Shown here: piece by piece, positions 14,408-23,531 of the stretch
Layout of the letters: the number at the start of each line of letters is the position of its first letter
Numbering within the stretch: position 1 is the first letter of the stretch
Assembly (NCBI GenBank): GCA_900549995.1
Contig: URQQ01000026.1
Coordinates: 1 to 59,357, forward strand
DNA: 59,357 nucleotides
Direction: 5' to 3'
Source: an uncultured Lachnospiraceae bacterium
GTDB taxonomy: Bacteria; Bacillota; Clostridia; Lachnospirales; Lachnospiraceae
The notes under the pieces: generated by a model
Told to the model about the DNA's origin: nothing
Databases searched by the model: none
The model's input: the letters and a program-made list of their open reading frames with translations, nothing else
Made by a program: the position numbers and the translations under genes

Positions 14408-17116
14408 ATGAATAAGACCTCAGAAAATAAACATGGAAAGCATATGTGTGTGGGAATTCTGGCTCATGTGGACGCCGGAAAGACAACACTGTCAGAAGGA
14501 ATTTTATATACATGCGGAAGTATAAGGACATGGGGAAGAGTTGACCATGGGGATGCATTTCTTGATACTGATGAATTGGAGAGGGCACGGGGGATTACCA
14601 TATTTTCCAAGCAGGCGGAACTTGTGTTTGGAGATAAAAATATGACACTTTTAGATACCCCCGGACATGTGGATTTCTCCGCAGAGATGGAGAGAACCCT
14701 GCAGGTACTGGATTACGCAGTTCTTGTGATCAGCGGGGCAGATGGGGTGCAGGGCCATACCCAGACTTTATGGAAACTGTTGGATAAATATGATATCCCG
14801 GTCTTTTTATTCATCAATAAAATGGATCAAAACGGAACCGATAAAGAAAAATTGATGGAAGATTTAAAACGCAGGCTGGATGAAGGCTGTGTTGACTTTC
14901 AGGAGAGCCAGGATGTATGGATGGAAAATCTTGCAGTCTGTGATGAGAGAGTGTTGGAACAATATCTGGAGCAGGGAACGGTCCGTGATGAGGAGATCAG
15001 GAAACTGATAAAAGAACGGAAGGTATTTCCGTGCTATTTTGGTTCCGCACTTAAAATGCAGGGGGTAGAAGAATTTCTGCAGGGGCTTGTAAAATACACT
15101 GACAGTCCTGAATATCCAGAGACGTTTGGGGCAAAGGTATATAAGATTGCAAGAGACGACCAGGGCAGCAGACTTACATATATGAAAATTACAGGGGGAA
15201 CCCTGAAGGTAAAAGATGTGCTTACGAACCGGAAAGGAGATCTTAGTGAGGAAGAGGTCTGGGAGGAGAAGGCGGATCAGATCCGGATTTATTCCGGTGC
15301 AAAATATGAGACTGTAAGTGAGGCAGGGCCTGGAATGATCTGTGCGGTAACCGGTCTTTCCCACACCTGTCCCGGGCAGGGGCTTGGGGCGGAGGCAGAA
15401 TCAGAAGTGCCGGTATTGACACCGGTCATGACCTATCAGCTTCTGCTTCCGGCGGGGTGTGATGTCCACTCGATGCTTCTGAAGTTAAGACAGCTGGAGG
15501 AGGAAGAGCCGCAGCTTCATATCGTGTGGAATGAACAGCTGGGGGAAATCCATGTACAGGTCATGGGGGAAGTGCAGATTGAAGTGTTGAAAAGTCTGAT
15601 TCTGGAACGGTTTGGTGTGGAAACAGAATTCGATACCGGCAATATTGTTTATAAAGAGACGATTAGAAATACCGTTGAAGGGGCCGGACATTTTGAGCCG
15701 CTCAGGCATTACGCAGAGGTTCATCTGCGGATGGAGCCGGGGAAACCGGGAAGCGGGCTTATAGTTTCCTCTGACTGCAGTGAGGACATGCTTGACAGGA
15801 ACTGGCAGAGGCTGGTCTTGACTCATCTGGAGGAGAAAGAGCATAAAGGGGTTCTGACCGGGGCGCCGGTCACAGATATGAAGATCACATTGACTGCCGG
15901 AAGGGCACACCAGAAGCATACCGAGGGCGGAGATTTCAGACAGGCAACGTACCGCGCGGTGCGTCAGGGACTCCGGAAGGCGGAATGTGTGCTGCTGGAA
16001 CCTTATTATGAATTCCGGCTGGAAGTTCCGGCGGAAAATGCAGGAAGAGCAATGTCAGATATCCAGCGGATGTACGGAGAAGTGAATCCGCCGGAGATGG
16101 AAGGTGAGTTTACCGTACTGAAAGGAAAGGCGCCGGTAGTGACGATGAGAGATTATCAGGCCGAAGTGACATCCTATACGAGAGGGCGCGGAAGTCTCTC
16201 CTGTACGGTGAAAGGGTATGAGCCGTGCCATAATGCCGGAGAGGTGATCGAAGCTGCAGGGTATGATCCGGACGGTGATCTGGAGAATCCGTCTGGTTCC
16301 GTATTCTGTTCCCATGGGGCGGGATATACAGTCAGCTGGGATCAGGCAGACGAATCTATGCATGTGGAGACACCGAAAACGGAAAAGAAGGAAACAACAG
16401 TCCAGACGCTGGAGATAAAAAGCGCACCAGTTTCATCTTCCTGGCAGGATGATAAGGAACTGGAAGAGATTTTTACCAGGACGTACGGTGCGGTTAGAAA
16501 AGAGAAGAATGCTCCGGGAAGAAGAACTTTTGGATTCGGGGGCGAGGAGAAGAAAGCGCACAGTAAAAAGCCGGAGAAGCTGAAGGAATATCTTCTGGTG
16601 GACGGCTATAATATTATTTTTGCGTGGGAGGATTTAAAAGAGCTTGCAAAGGTAAATATCGAGGCAGCCAGAGATAAGCTGATGGATGTGCTGAGTAATT
16701 ATCAGGGGTTTAAAAAGTGTGAACTGATCCTCGTGTTTGATGCGTATAAGGTAGAAGGAAATCCGGGTACGGTGATGAAGTATCATAATATCCATGTGAT
16801 TTATACAAAGGAAATGGAGACTGCTGACCAGTATATTGAAAAAGCAGTTCACGACCTGGGAAGAAAGTATCATGTAACGGTGGCAACTTCGGATGCGCTG
16901 GAACAGGTCATTATCCTTGGGCAGGGGGGACACCGGATGTCTGCGAAAGGACTTTTGCAGGAAATTGAGATGGTCAACAAGGAGATCCGCAGGGACTATC
17001 TGACTCTGCCCCAAAAAGGGAAAAACTATCTCTTTGATTATCTTCCGGATGAACTCGAAGCAGAGATGGAGAGAGTCCGTCTCGGAGAAAACGGCAGTAA
17101 AGACCAGAATTTCTAG
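14408..17116 (+). CDS. TetM/EF-G-like translational GTPase fused to a YacP/Rae1-like NYN nuclease
   Basis: 902 residues. The N-terminal part is a translational GTPase of the ribosomal-protection type: AHVDAGKTT (G1, about 17-25), RARGITI (switch I), DTPGHVDF (G3) and NKMD (G4), followed by domains II-V. After a low-complexity linker (about 650-725) comes a second, complete domain (about 727-890): LLVDGYNII with D732, LVFDAYKVEG with D at about 778, ETADQYIE, and ATSDALEQ with D at about 829, which is the acidic layout of NYN/PIN-like YacP proteins. B. subtilis YacP (Rae1) cleaves mRNA in the ribosomal A site, so fusion to an A-site GTPase is functionally coherent. ATG at 14408 is chosen for its AGAAAGGGG; the upstream frame from 14375 lies in the hairpin. 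Confidence 0.88.
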   Translation: MNKTSENKHGKHMCVGILAHVDAGKTTLSEGILYTCGSIRTWGRVDHGDAFLDTDELERARGITIFSKQAELVFGDKNMTLLDTPGHVDFSAEMERTLQVLDYAVLVISGADGVQGHTQTLWKLLDKYDIPVFLFINKMDQNGTDKEKLMEDLKRRLDEGCVDFQESQDVWMENLAVCDERVLEQYLEQGTVRDEEIRKLIKERKVFPCYFGSALKMQGVEEFLQGLVKYTDSPEYPETFGAKVYKIARDDQGSRLTYMKITGGTLKVKDVLTNRKGDLSEEEVWEEKADQIRIYSGAKYETVSEAGPGMICAVTGLSHTCPGQGLGAEAESEVPVLTPVMTYQLLLPAGCDVHSMLLKLRQLEEEEPQLHIVWNEQLGEIHVQVMGEVQIEVLKSLILERFGVETEFDTGNIVYKETIRNTVEGAGHFEPLRHYAEVHLRMEPGKPGSGLIVSSDCSEDMLDRNWQRLVLTHLEEKEHKGVLTGAPVTDMKITLTAGRAHQKHTEGGDFRQATYRAVRQGLRKAECVLLEPYYEFRLEVPAENAGRAMSDIQRMYGEVNPPEMEGEFTVLKGKAPVVTMRDYQAEVTSYTRGRGSLSCTVKGYEPCHNAGEVIEAAGYDPDGDLENPSGSVFCSHGAGYTVSWDQADESMHVETPKTEKKETTVQTLEIKSAPVSSSWQDDKELEEIFTRTYGAVRKEKNAPGRRTFGFGGEEKKAHSKKPEKLKEYLLVDGYNIIFAWEDLKELAKVNIEAARDKLMDVLSNYQGFKKCELILVFDAYKVEGNPGTVMKYHNIHVIYTKEMETADQYIEKAVHDLGRKYHVTVATSDALEQVIILGQGGHRMSAKGLLQEIEMVNKEIRRDYLTLPQKGKNYLFDYLPDELEAEMERVRLGENGSKDQNF

Positions 17117-17148
17117 GATGTATTCGTGACGCGTATAATTGTACGCGA

Positions 17149-17160
17149 GTTGTGCACAAC
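17149..17160. repeat. 12-bp perfect palindrome
   Basis: GTTGTGCACAAC, preceded by the near-palindrome GCGTATAATTGTACGC (17131-17146), in the 163-nt spacer before the aminopeptidase gene. It could be an operator; no evidence beyond symmetry. Confidence 0.3.
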
Positions 17161-17279
17161 GTACATTAATCTGGATTAAAAAGATATGAAATAAGTGCAT
17201 ATTTACTAAAAAGCTCTATCTTTTTGGGTTGGCTGGTGTTATAATACCCAACAGGTAATATATAAAAGGAGGAAGTACT

Positions 17280-19067
17280 ATGAACGTACCAGAAAGACTT
17301 GCAAAACTGAGAACTTTGATGCAGGAAAAAGGAATTGACATCTATGTAGTGCCGACAGCAGATTTCCATCAGAGTGAATATGTTGGGGAGCATTTTAAGG
17401 CAAGAAAGTACATCACTGGTTTTACAGGATCCGCAGGAACTGCAGTGATTACAAAAGATGAAGCAGGGTTATGGACAGACGGAAGATATTTTCTTCAGGC
17501 AGGAAGCCAGCTTGAAGGAACAACGGTAAAGCTGTTTAAGATGGGCGAACCGGAAGTTCCGACGATCGAAGAATACGTTGCGTCCAAACTGCCGCAGGGA
17601 GGCGCGTTGGGATTCGACGGCCGTGTGGTTTCCATGGGAGAAGGACAGGCCTTTGAAGGAATCATCGATGAAAAAGATGCAAAGATCATCTATGATTATG
17701 ATCTGATTGATGAAGTCTGGGAAGACCGCCCATCATTGTCAGAAGAGCCTGCATTTGCGCTTGGGGAAGAGTACACAGGGGAAAGTACTGCAGCTAAAAT
17801 CGCACGTGTGCGTGAGGCGGTCAAAGCTTCCGGTGCGACAGCACATATTATTACAGCGCTTGACGATGTGGCATGGCTGTTAAATATCAGGGGGAATGAC
17901 ATTGAATTCTTCCCGCTTGTGTTAAGTTACGCAATTGTAACGATGGATAAAGTGGATCTGTTCATTGATGAGAGAAAATTAAGCGCCGAAATGAAGGAAA
18001 ATCTTGAAAAAGACGGTGTTGTCATTCATCCGTACAATGATGTCTATGAGTCTGTCAAAGAATTTACATCAGAAGATACACTTCTCGTGGATCCGGACCG
18101 TATGAACTATGCCCTTTACAATAACATTGGGGAAGATGTAAAGAAGGTTGAAAAGCAGAATCCGACAGTTCTTATGAAAGCAATGAAGAATCCTGTTGAG
18201 ATTGAGAATATCAAAAAAGCACATGTGAAAGATGGTGTTGCACATACGAAGTTTATGTACTGGCTGAAACATCAGATTGGCAAAGAAACCATCACCGAAA
18301 TGAGCGCATCTGACAAGCTGGAGAGCTTCCGGGCAGAGCAGGAAGGATTCATCCGTCCAAGCTTTGAACCGATCTGCGCATTCGGCGAGCATGGCGCGAT
18401 TGTACATTACAGCTCAACTCCTGAGACAAATGTGGAGCTTACAGAGGGAACGTTATTCCTTACAGATACCGGCGGCGGATATTACGAAGGGTCTACAGAC
18501 ATCACAAGAACAGTAGCACTCGGCGAGATTCCTCAGATTATGAAAGACCATTTCACAGCAACTGTTGAGAGTAACCTTCAGCTGGCACATGCCAGATTTT
18601 TACATGGCGCAAATGGTGTGAACCTTGATATTCTTGCGAGGGCACCATTCTGGAAACAGAATCTGAACTATAATCACGGTACAGGACATGGAGTAGGTTA
18701 TCTGATGAATATCCATGAGGCACCGACAGGAATCAGATGGCAGTACCGTCCAAGTGACTCTCATCCTTTCGAAGAAGGAATGATCATCACAGATGAACCG
18801 GGAATCTACATTGCGGGATCTCACGGAGTCCGTATTGAGAACGAACTTCTTGTATGCAAAGGCGAGAAAAATGAGTATGGACAGTTTATGTATTTTGAAC
18901 CGATTACTTACGTTCCGTTCGACCTGGATGCGATCAATCCGGATCTGCTGACAGCAGAGGAAAAAGTTTGGTTAAATGAATACCATAAGAATGTTTATGA
19001 CATTGTAGCTCCGCATCTGAATGATGAGGAGAGAGAATGGCTGAAAGAATACACAAGAGAAATTTAA
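17280..19067 (+). CDS. pepP: Xaa-Pro aminopeptidase (M24 family)
   Basis: 595 residues, the length of the long M24B aminopeptidase P form: two creatinase-like N-terminal domains (about 1-300) and a pita-bread catalytic domain. Metal ligands are seen in LTDTGGGYYEGSTDITRT (two Asp), HGTGHGVGYLMNIHE (His) and TDEPGIYI...RIENELL (two Glu). It removes N-terminal residues that precede proline. AAAGGAGG precedes the ATG. The next gene, 42 nt away, is a peptide transporter, so import and trimming of proline peptides is likely a joint function. Confidence 0.95.
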   Translation: MNVPERLAKLRTLMQEKGIDIYVVPTADFHQSEYVGEHFKARKYITGFTGSAGTAVITKDEAGLWTDGRYFLQAGSQLEGTTVKLFKMGEPEVPTIEEYVASKLPQGGALGFDGRVVSMGEGQAFEGIIDEKDAKIIYDYDLIDEVWEDRPSLSEEPAFALGEEYTGESTAAKIARVREAVKASGATAHIITALDDVAWLLNIRGNDIEFFPLVLSYAIVTMDKVDLFIDERKLSAEMKENLEKDGVVIHPYNDVYESVKEFTSEDTLLVDPDRMNYALYNNIGEDVKKVEKQNPTVLMKAMKNPVEIENIKKAHVKDGVAHTKFMYWLKHQIGKETITEMSASDKLESFRAEQEGFIRPSFEPICAFGEHGAIVHYSSTPETNVELTEGTLFLTDTGGGYYEGSTDITRTVALGEIPQIMKDHFTATVESNLQLAHARFLHGANGVNLDILARAPFWKQNLNYNHGTGHGVGYLMNIHEAPTGIRWQYRPSDSHPFEEGMIITDEPGIYIAGSHGVRIENELLVCKGEKNEYGQFMYFEPITYVPFDLDAINPDLLTAEEKVWLNEYHKNVYDIVAPHLNDEEREWLKEYTREI

Positions 19068-19109
19068 AAAAAATCTAAAGAGAAAGACATAATTGGGGGA
19101 CAACACGTC

Positions 19110-20504
19110 ATGGCAGAAAATGCAAAACAAAAACATCCGATAGGACTCTGGCTTGCTAATATTTCTATCGCACTTCAGAGCTACTCAGGATACGCAGTAT
19201 CTTCGGTACTGGTATTATTTTTAACGGCTGATATCAGTCAGAACGGCCTTGGGCTTACGGTAACAAAGGCAGCATCCATCATCGGCCTGTATCAGGGAAT
19301 CAACTACATGGGTTCCCTGATCGGCGGATACATCACAGATAAATGGCTAGGAATTCAAAAGTCACTTGCAATCGGTGCATTCATCACCGCATGTGGTTAT
19401 CTCGTATTATTCTTTGCGAAACCAAATGTGCTGAATGTCTGGGCAGGACTGATCGTACTGATCATTGCCGGAGCTTTTTTCAAAGGACAGATCAGTTCAC
19501 TTGTCGGAGCACTATACAGTAAGAATGAATTATCCAGAAAAGACGCGGCATACAGTATCTTCTATATGTTTACGAACATCGGATCATTCTTCGGACCGAT
19601 TATTGCCGGATTCATCTCTGACAAATGGTTTGCGACTGTGAACGCGGAGGGAGAAATTGCAGCATATGGCTACAAATATATCTTCCTTATGGTTGCGATT
19701 GTGATGTTTATCGTATGTGCACTGATCATTGTACTATCACCGAAGTGGCTTGGAGAGGTAGGAAAATATCCGGCATCCCAGCAGGCTGCGAAAGATGTGA
19801 AAAATGGAAAGTCGAAATCAAACGGACAGCTTACAAAAACAGAGAAGAACAGAATCAAAGCAATGGTGATCATGTTCCTGTTTGTCGTACTGTTCTGGGC
19901 TGCATGGTATCAGACATCGACTTCATTCTCTCTGCTTGCCAACACAATGGTGAACAGAAAGCTTGGCGGATTTACAGTGCCGGTTCCATGGCTGACATCA
20001 TTTAACGGAATTCTCTGTGTTGTTCTTTCGCCGATTCTTGGAAGTTTCTGGCTGAAACTTGCGAATACGAAAAAAGGGGATTTATCGATTCCATCCAAGA
20101 TGGGACTTGGAATGATCATCACGGGAGGAGCATTTATCACACTGATCCTTGGGATTGCGACACTTGGCGGTGTTACAGACGGAAGCAGAAAGATGAACCT
20201 GTTATTTGTACTTCTTGCTTATTTCCTTCTGACTGTCGGTGAGCTTTGCCTGTCTCCGATCGGTATGGCGATGTTTAACAAACTGGCACCTGCAAAATAC
20301 AGCTCACTTGCAATGGGAGCATGGTACTTAAGCTTCTTCTTTGCAAACCTGATCTCTGGAAAACTTGCAGGATTTACAGATACCATGGGATATACGCAGA
20401 TCTTCGGAGTGATTGCGGGAGTTGTAATCGTCTTCGGTGTGATCCTGATCTTTATGAGAAAAGGATTGCTGAATCTTATGGCATTGGATGAATTTGAACA
20501 ATAA
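19110..20504 (+). CDS. POT/PTR2-family peptide transporter
   Basis: 464 residues with about 12-14 membrane helices. LGLTVTKAASIIGLYQGINYMGSLIGGYITDKWLG matches the POT family signature region after helix 1. The first helix reads ISIALQSYSGYAV, where canonical proton-coupled members have ExxERFxYY, so the proton-coupling motif is missing. It lies 42 nt after the Xaa-Pro aminopeptidase gene and before a terminator, so the two form an operon. Confidence 0.88.
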   Translation: MAENAKQKHPIGLWLANISIALQSYSGYAVSSVLVLFLTADISQNGLGLTVTKAASIIGLYQGINYMGSLIGGYITDKWLGIQKSLAIGAFITACGYLVLFFAKPNVLNVWAGLIVLIIAGAFFKGQISSLVGALYSKNELSRKDAAYSIFYMFTNIGSFFGPIIAGFISDKWFATVNAEGEIAAYGYKYIFLMVAIVMFIVCALIIVLSPKWLGEVGKYPASQQAAKDVKNGKSKSNGQLTKTEKNRIKAMVIMFLFVVLFWAAWYQTSTSFSLLANTMVNRKLGGFTVPVPWLTSFNGILCVVLSPILGSFWLKLANTKKGDLSIPSKMGLGMIITGGAFITLILGIATLGGVTDGSRKMNLLFVLLAYFLLTVGELCLSPIGMAMFNKLAPAKYSSLAMGAWYLSFFFANLISGKLAGFTDTMGYTQIFGVIAGVVIVFGVILIFMRKGLLNLMALDEFEQ

Positions 20505-20510
20505 TGAATA

Positions 20511-20548
20511 CGGACGGCGGCACGGTTTGTGCTGGCCGTCCTTTTTCA
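20511..20548 (+). terminator. Terminator after the peptide transporter
   Basis: GGACGGC pairs with GCCGTCC around a G/C-containing loop, followed by TTTTT. Confidence 0.9.
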
Positions 20549-20648
20549 TTTCTGCCACAGAAATCTTTGGCCTAAGGGAGAAAAGGGGAGACAGCGGTCT
20601 TCTATTTAAGGTATAATGGTACAATCAACAGAGTTAAGGAGGCGCGGA

Positions 20649-21563
20649 ATGAAGATCGACCGCTTAATCGGGATACTTTCCATTCTTCTGCAGCGGGAGA
20701 AGGTGACGGCACCATATCTGGCTGAAAAGTTTGAAGTATCACGAAGAACTATTAACAGGGACATTGAAGATTTATGCAAGGCCGGAATTCCGCTTGTGAC
20801 GATGCAGGGGAAAAACGGCGGTATCACAGTTATGGATGGATTCCGGATTGACCGGACCGTGCTGACATCCTCAGAGATGAAGTCGATACTTGCAGGGCTT
20901 GGAAGTCTTGACAGCGTTTCCGGAACAAAGAAATACCGTCAGCTTATGGAGAAATTATCTGCCGGGAATTCAGAGATACTTCCCTCCAATCAGCATATTC
21001 TGATCGATTTATCCTCCTGGTATAAGGCGGATCTGACGCCAAAGATTGAGCTTCTGCAGAATGCAATTGAGACGAAGACGGTGGTAACTTTCCGTTATCA
21101 TTCGCCGGCGGGAGAGAGCCGGAGAGAAGTGGAACCTTATCTTCTGGTCTTCCAGTGGTCTTCCTGGTATCTGTGGGGGTACAGCCTTGAGCGGGAGGAT
21201 TACCGTCTGTTCAAATTAAACCGGATGCTGGAACTTGAAAAGTCTGAGATTCCGGTACAGATCAGGGAACTCCCTGCATATACTTCCGGACCGGGAAAGG
21301 TCTTTACAAAGCTTTTCGATGTGGAGGCTGTTTTTGATTCTTCCGTAAAATGGCGGCTGATCGATGAATTCGGTGTGGAAAGTTTTACAGAACAGGAAGA
21401 CGGGACACTGCTTTTCAGGACAAAGTATTCGGATGAGGATTACTTTCTGGGGTGGATTCTTACCTTCGGTGACAAGGCGGAACTCATCCAGCCGGCAGAA
21501 TTGAGAAAAGAACTTGCGGTCTTATTGAGAAATATGTCAGAAAAATATAATGGTGACATATAG
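20649..21563 (+). CDS. WYL-domain transcriptional regulator (YafY type)
   Basis: 304 residues. The N-terminal winged HTH (MKIDRLIGILSILLQREKVTAPYLAEKFEVSRRTINRDI, in segments) is followed by a WYL ligand-binding domain (TFRYHSPAGESRREVEPYLLVFQWSSWYLWGY, in segments) and a C-terminal extension. AAGGAGG lies directly before the ATG at 20649, so the longer frame from 20616 is not used. It is followed by a GyrI-like gene, a common pairing; the ligand is unknown. Confidence 0.93.
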   Translation: MKIDRLIGILSILLQREKVTAPYLAEKFEVSRRTINRDIEDLCKAGIPLVTMQGKNGGITVMDGFRIDRTVLTSSEMKSILAGLGSLDSVSGTKKYRQLMEKLSAGNSEILPSNQHILIDLSSWYKADLTPKIELLQNAIETKTVVTFRYHSPAGESRREVEPYLLVFQWSSWYLWGYSLEREDYRLFKLNRMLELEKSEIPVQIRELPAYTSGPGKVFTKLFDVEAVFDSSVKWRLIDEFGVESFTEQEDGTLLFRTKYSDEDYFLGWILTFGDKAELIQPAELRKELAVLLRNMSEKYNGDI

Positions 21564-21681
21564 ATGTCATGTTTGCCGTGTTATGATCTGTTTACCCGGT
21601 GGATGAATGGAATGGAGAAGTTCCGGGAATCATGTAACAGGGGAATATAAGAGGGAGAAACCCGGAAAGAAGAGACAGATT

Positions 21682-22137
21682 ATGGAGTATGAAATTGTAG
21701 ACTTAAAGGAGAAAACAGTATTTGGATTTGCTGCGAGGACAAATAATCATTCTGAGGATTGTATGAGCGTGATCGGAGGATTGTGGCAGAAGTTTTACTC
21801 CGAGGGAGGATATGATGCCATTTTGGAGAAAACAGATGGCAAATCACTTGGAATTTATTCTGATTACGAAAATGGAGCAAAAGGGGATTACACGGTGACT
21901 GTGGCCTGTGAGGCGGCACCAGATGCCCGGGTGCCTGAGAAAATGGTGCACATGGTCATACCGGCTGGAAAATATGCAAAATTCATTGTAAAAGGTAATA
22001 TGCATGAGGCTGTAGGAAGATTCTGGCAGGAATTATGGGCGATGGATCTTGACCGTACATTTGTATGTGATTTTGAGGAATACCAGAACAGTGATATGGA
22101 AAATGCGGAAATCCATATGTACATTGGAATAAAATAA
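21682..22137 (+). CDS. GyrI-like / AraC effector-binding domain protein
   Basis: 151 residues starting MEYEIVDLKEKTVFGFAART, the typical first strand of a stand-alone GyrI-like small-molecule binding domain, and ending EIHMYIGIK. Such proteins bind hydrophobic or aromatic ligands and may hydrolyse some of them. The start is uncertain: the frame opens at 21607, but the conserved fold begins at 21682. Lies 120 nt after the WYL regulator, which suggests co-regulation. Confidence 0.8.
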   Translation: MEYEIVDLKEKTVFGFAARTNNHSEDCMSVIGGLWQKFYSEGGYDAILEKTDGKSLGIYSDYENGAKGDYTVTVACEAAPDARVPEKMVHMVIPAGKYAKFIVKGNMHEAVGRFWQELWAMDLDRTFVCDFEEYQNSDMENAEIHMYIGIK

Positions 22138-22168
22138 ACACACAGCCAATACAACTTTTTGGTGACTG

Positions 22169-22205
22169 AAACCGTCTGACAGAAGGATCTGTCAGGCGGT
22201 TTTTC
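22169..22205 (+). terminator. Terminator after the GyrI-like gene
   Basis: AACCGTCTGACA pairs with TGTCAGGCGGTT (one G-U), followed by TTTTT. Confidence 0.9.
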
Positions 22206-22341
22206 CGTCAGGACAGTAATCTTGATTATTTTTCTGAAAAACTGCTGGAAACAGTCTGTGGAATAGTGTAATATTATTTTAAGGAAACGATCCGGAGATA
22301 TGCTTTGGGTTTTAATATGAGACACCGCGGGAGGATTTAAC

Positions 22342-22845
22342 ATGTATGACAAACTGACCAGGAATGACATTTTGAAAATGCAGGAGGAAATTGAATACAG
22401 AAAGCTTGTAGTAAGGAAAAGAGAGCTGGAAGCGGTAAAAGAAGCGAGAGCCCAGGGCGATCTCAGTGAGAATTTCGAGTATAAGGCAGCAAAGAAGGAT
22501 AAGAATCAGAATGAGAGCAGGATCCGTTATCTGGAAAAGATGATTAAGACGGCGAAAATTGTATCTGATGAATCGAAAGAGGATGAAGTAGGACTGTACA
22601 ATACGGTGAAAATTTTTATAGAGGAGGATGAAGAGGAAGAAGAATATAAAATCGTTACGACAGTGAGAGGAAATTCTGTAAAGGGATTGATCAGTTCGGA
22701 GTCGCCGCTTGGGAAGGCCCTGATGGGACACAGGGTTGGAGACCGGGTTTATGTGAAGGTGAATGATTCTTACGGATATTATGCGGTGATCAGGCATATC
22801 GAGAATACGAAGGATGACGGGTCGGATCAGTTGAGAAGCTTTTGA
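22342..22845 (+). CDS. greA: Gre-family transcription elongation factor
   Basis: 167 residues with an N-terminal antiparallel coiled coil containing the diagnostic EARAQGDLSENFEYKAAK at the hairpin tip (acidic tip residues D and E retained) and a C-terminal FKBP-like domain (SSESPLGKALMGHRVGDRVYV). Gre factors stimulate cleavage of backtracked RNA by RNA polymerase. It has an acidic insertion (EEDEEEEE, about 93-100) between domains and may be a second paralogue rather than the main GreA of the cell. Confidence 0.9.
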   Translation: MYDKLTRNDILKMQEEIEYRKLVVRKRELEAVKEARAQGDLSENFEYKAAKKDKNQNESRIRYLEKMIKTAKIVSDESKEDEVGLYNTVKIFIEEDEEEEEYKIVTTVRGNSVKGLISSESPLGKALMGHRVGDRVYVKVNDSYGYYAVIRHIENTKDDGSDQLRSF

Positions 22846-22860
22846 TGTAGGAGCAGGAAA

Positions 22861-23481
22861 ATGAGAGGAAAACTTAAGACGAAGACAAGGACAAGAACAG
22901 TTCTTATGTGGGGAGTGCTGTTGCTGTTTGTATCGGGGTGTTCGGCGCACAGGGCAGATAAGGAAGTATTGGTAGAATCTTCCGAGGTGACTGCGGATGA
23001 TCTTCCGGGAGTGGTGACGGTATCATTCCCGTATGTAAAACAGCCGGGAGCATCTTCGAACCAGTTTGCGGTCTGGGTTGAGGATTCTTTTGGAAACTAT
23101 GTAAAGACTATATTTGTGACGGATTTTACTGTGTTTGGAGGATTTGAGACGCGGGAAGATTCTGTACCTGAGTGGGTGGATAAATCAGGTATCCGCAACG
23201 GAACAGGAGAGAATCTCGATGCAGTCAGCGGGGCAACACCTCAGACAGGAACGGAAGAATACATGTGGGCATGTATCGATGAGTATGGAGATGCAGTTCC
23301 GGAAGGGGAATATAAGATTCTTGTGGAAGGAACCGTAAAGGAAGAGAGCAGAGTCATCTATACCGCGGAGATTACCGTCGGCAATAAGGCAATGACAGCG
23401 CAGGCAGAGCCGGAGTACTATGAGATCACAGGGAATACGGATATGATAGGAACAGTGACAGTCGAATATACTCCGAACTGA
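22861..23481 (+). CDS. DUF2271-like lipoprotein
   Basis: 206 residues with a type II signal peptide: basic start, hydrophobic core and lipobox FVSGC at about residues 23-27, so membrane-anchored outside the cell. The mature part resembles DUF2271 (FAVWVEDSFGNYVKTIFVT). It includes LDAVSGATPQTG, similar to the flavinylation-type DAVSGAT motif. It starts 15 nt after the Gre gene and ends at a terminator. A role in extracellular redox or FMN binding is speculative. Confidence 0.8.
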   Translation: MRGKLKTKTRTRTVLMWGVLLLFVSGCSAHRADKEVLVESSEVTADDLPGVVTVSFPYVKQPGASSNQFAVWVEDSFGNYVKTIFVTDFTVFGGFETREDSVPEWVDKSGIRNGTGENLDAVSGATPQTGTEEYMWACIDEYGDAVPEGEYKILVEGTVKEESRVIYTAEITVGNKAMTAQAEPEYYEITGNTDMIGTVTVEYTPN

Positions 23482-23482
23482 A

Positions 23483-23531
23483 AATAAGCTTTGAAGTGAT
23501 ACAGATCCGTCACTTCAAAGCTTATTTTTTT
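23483..23531. terminator. Bidirectional terminator
   Basis: AATAAGCTTTGAAGTGA pairs perfectly with TCACTTCAAAGCTTATT around a 10-nt loop, with A-run and T-run on opposite sides. It serves the lipoprotein gene and the convergent UbiB-like gene, whose stop codon lies within the stem. Confidence 0.92.

Noticed and set aside
15485..17200. Open frames opposite the GTPase-nuclease gene
   Set aside because: No start signals and no recognisable domains; the plus-strand gene accounts for the sequence.
22312..22950. 212-residue minus-strand frame across the Gre factor gene
   Set aside because: Antisense of the Gre gene and of the lipoprotein start; no family features.
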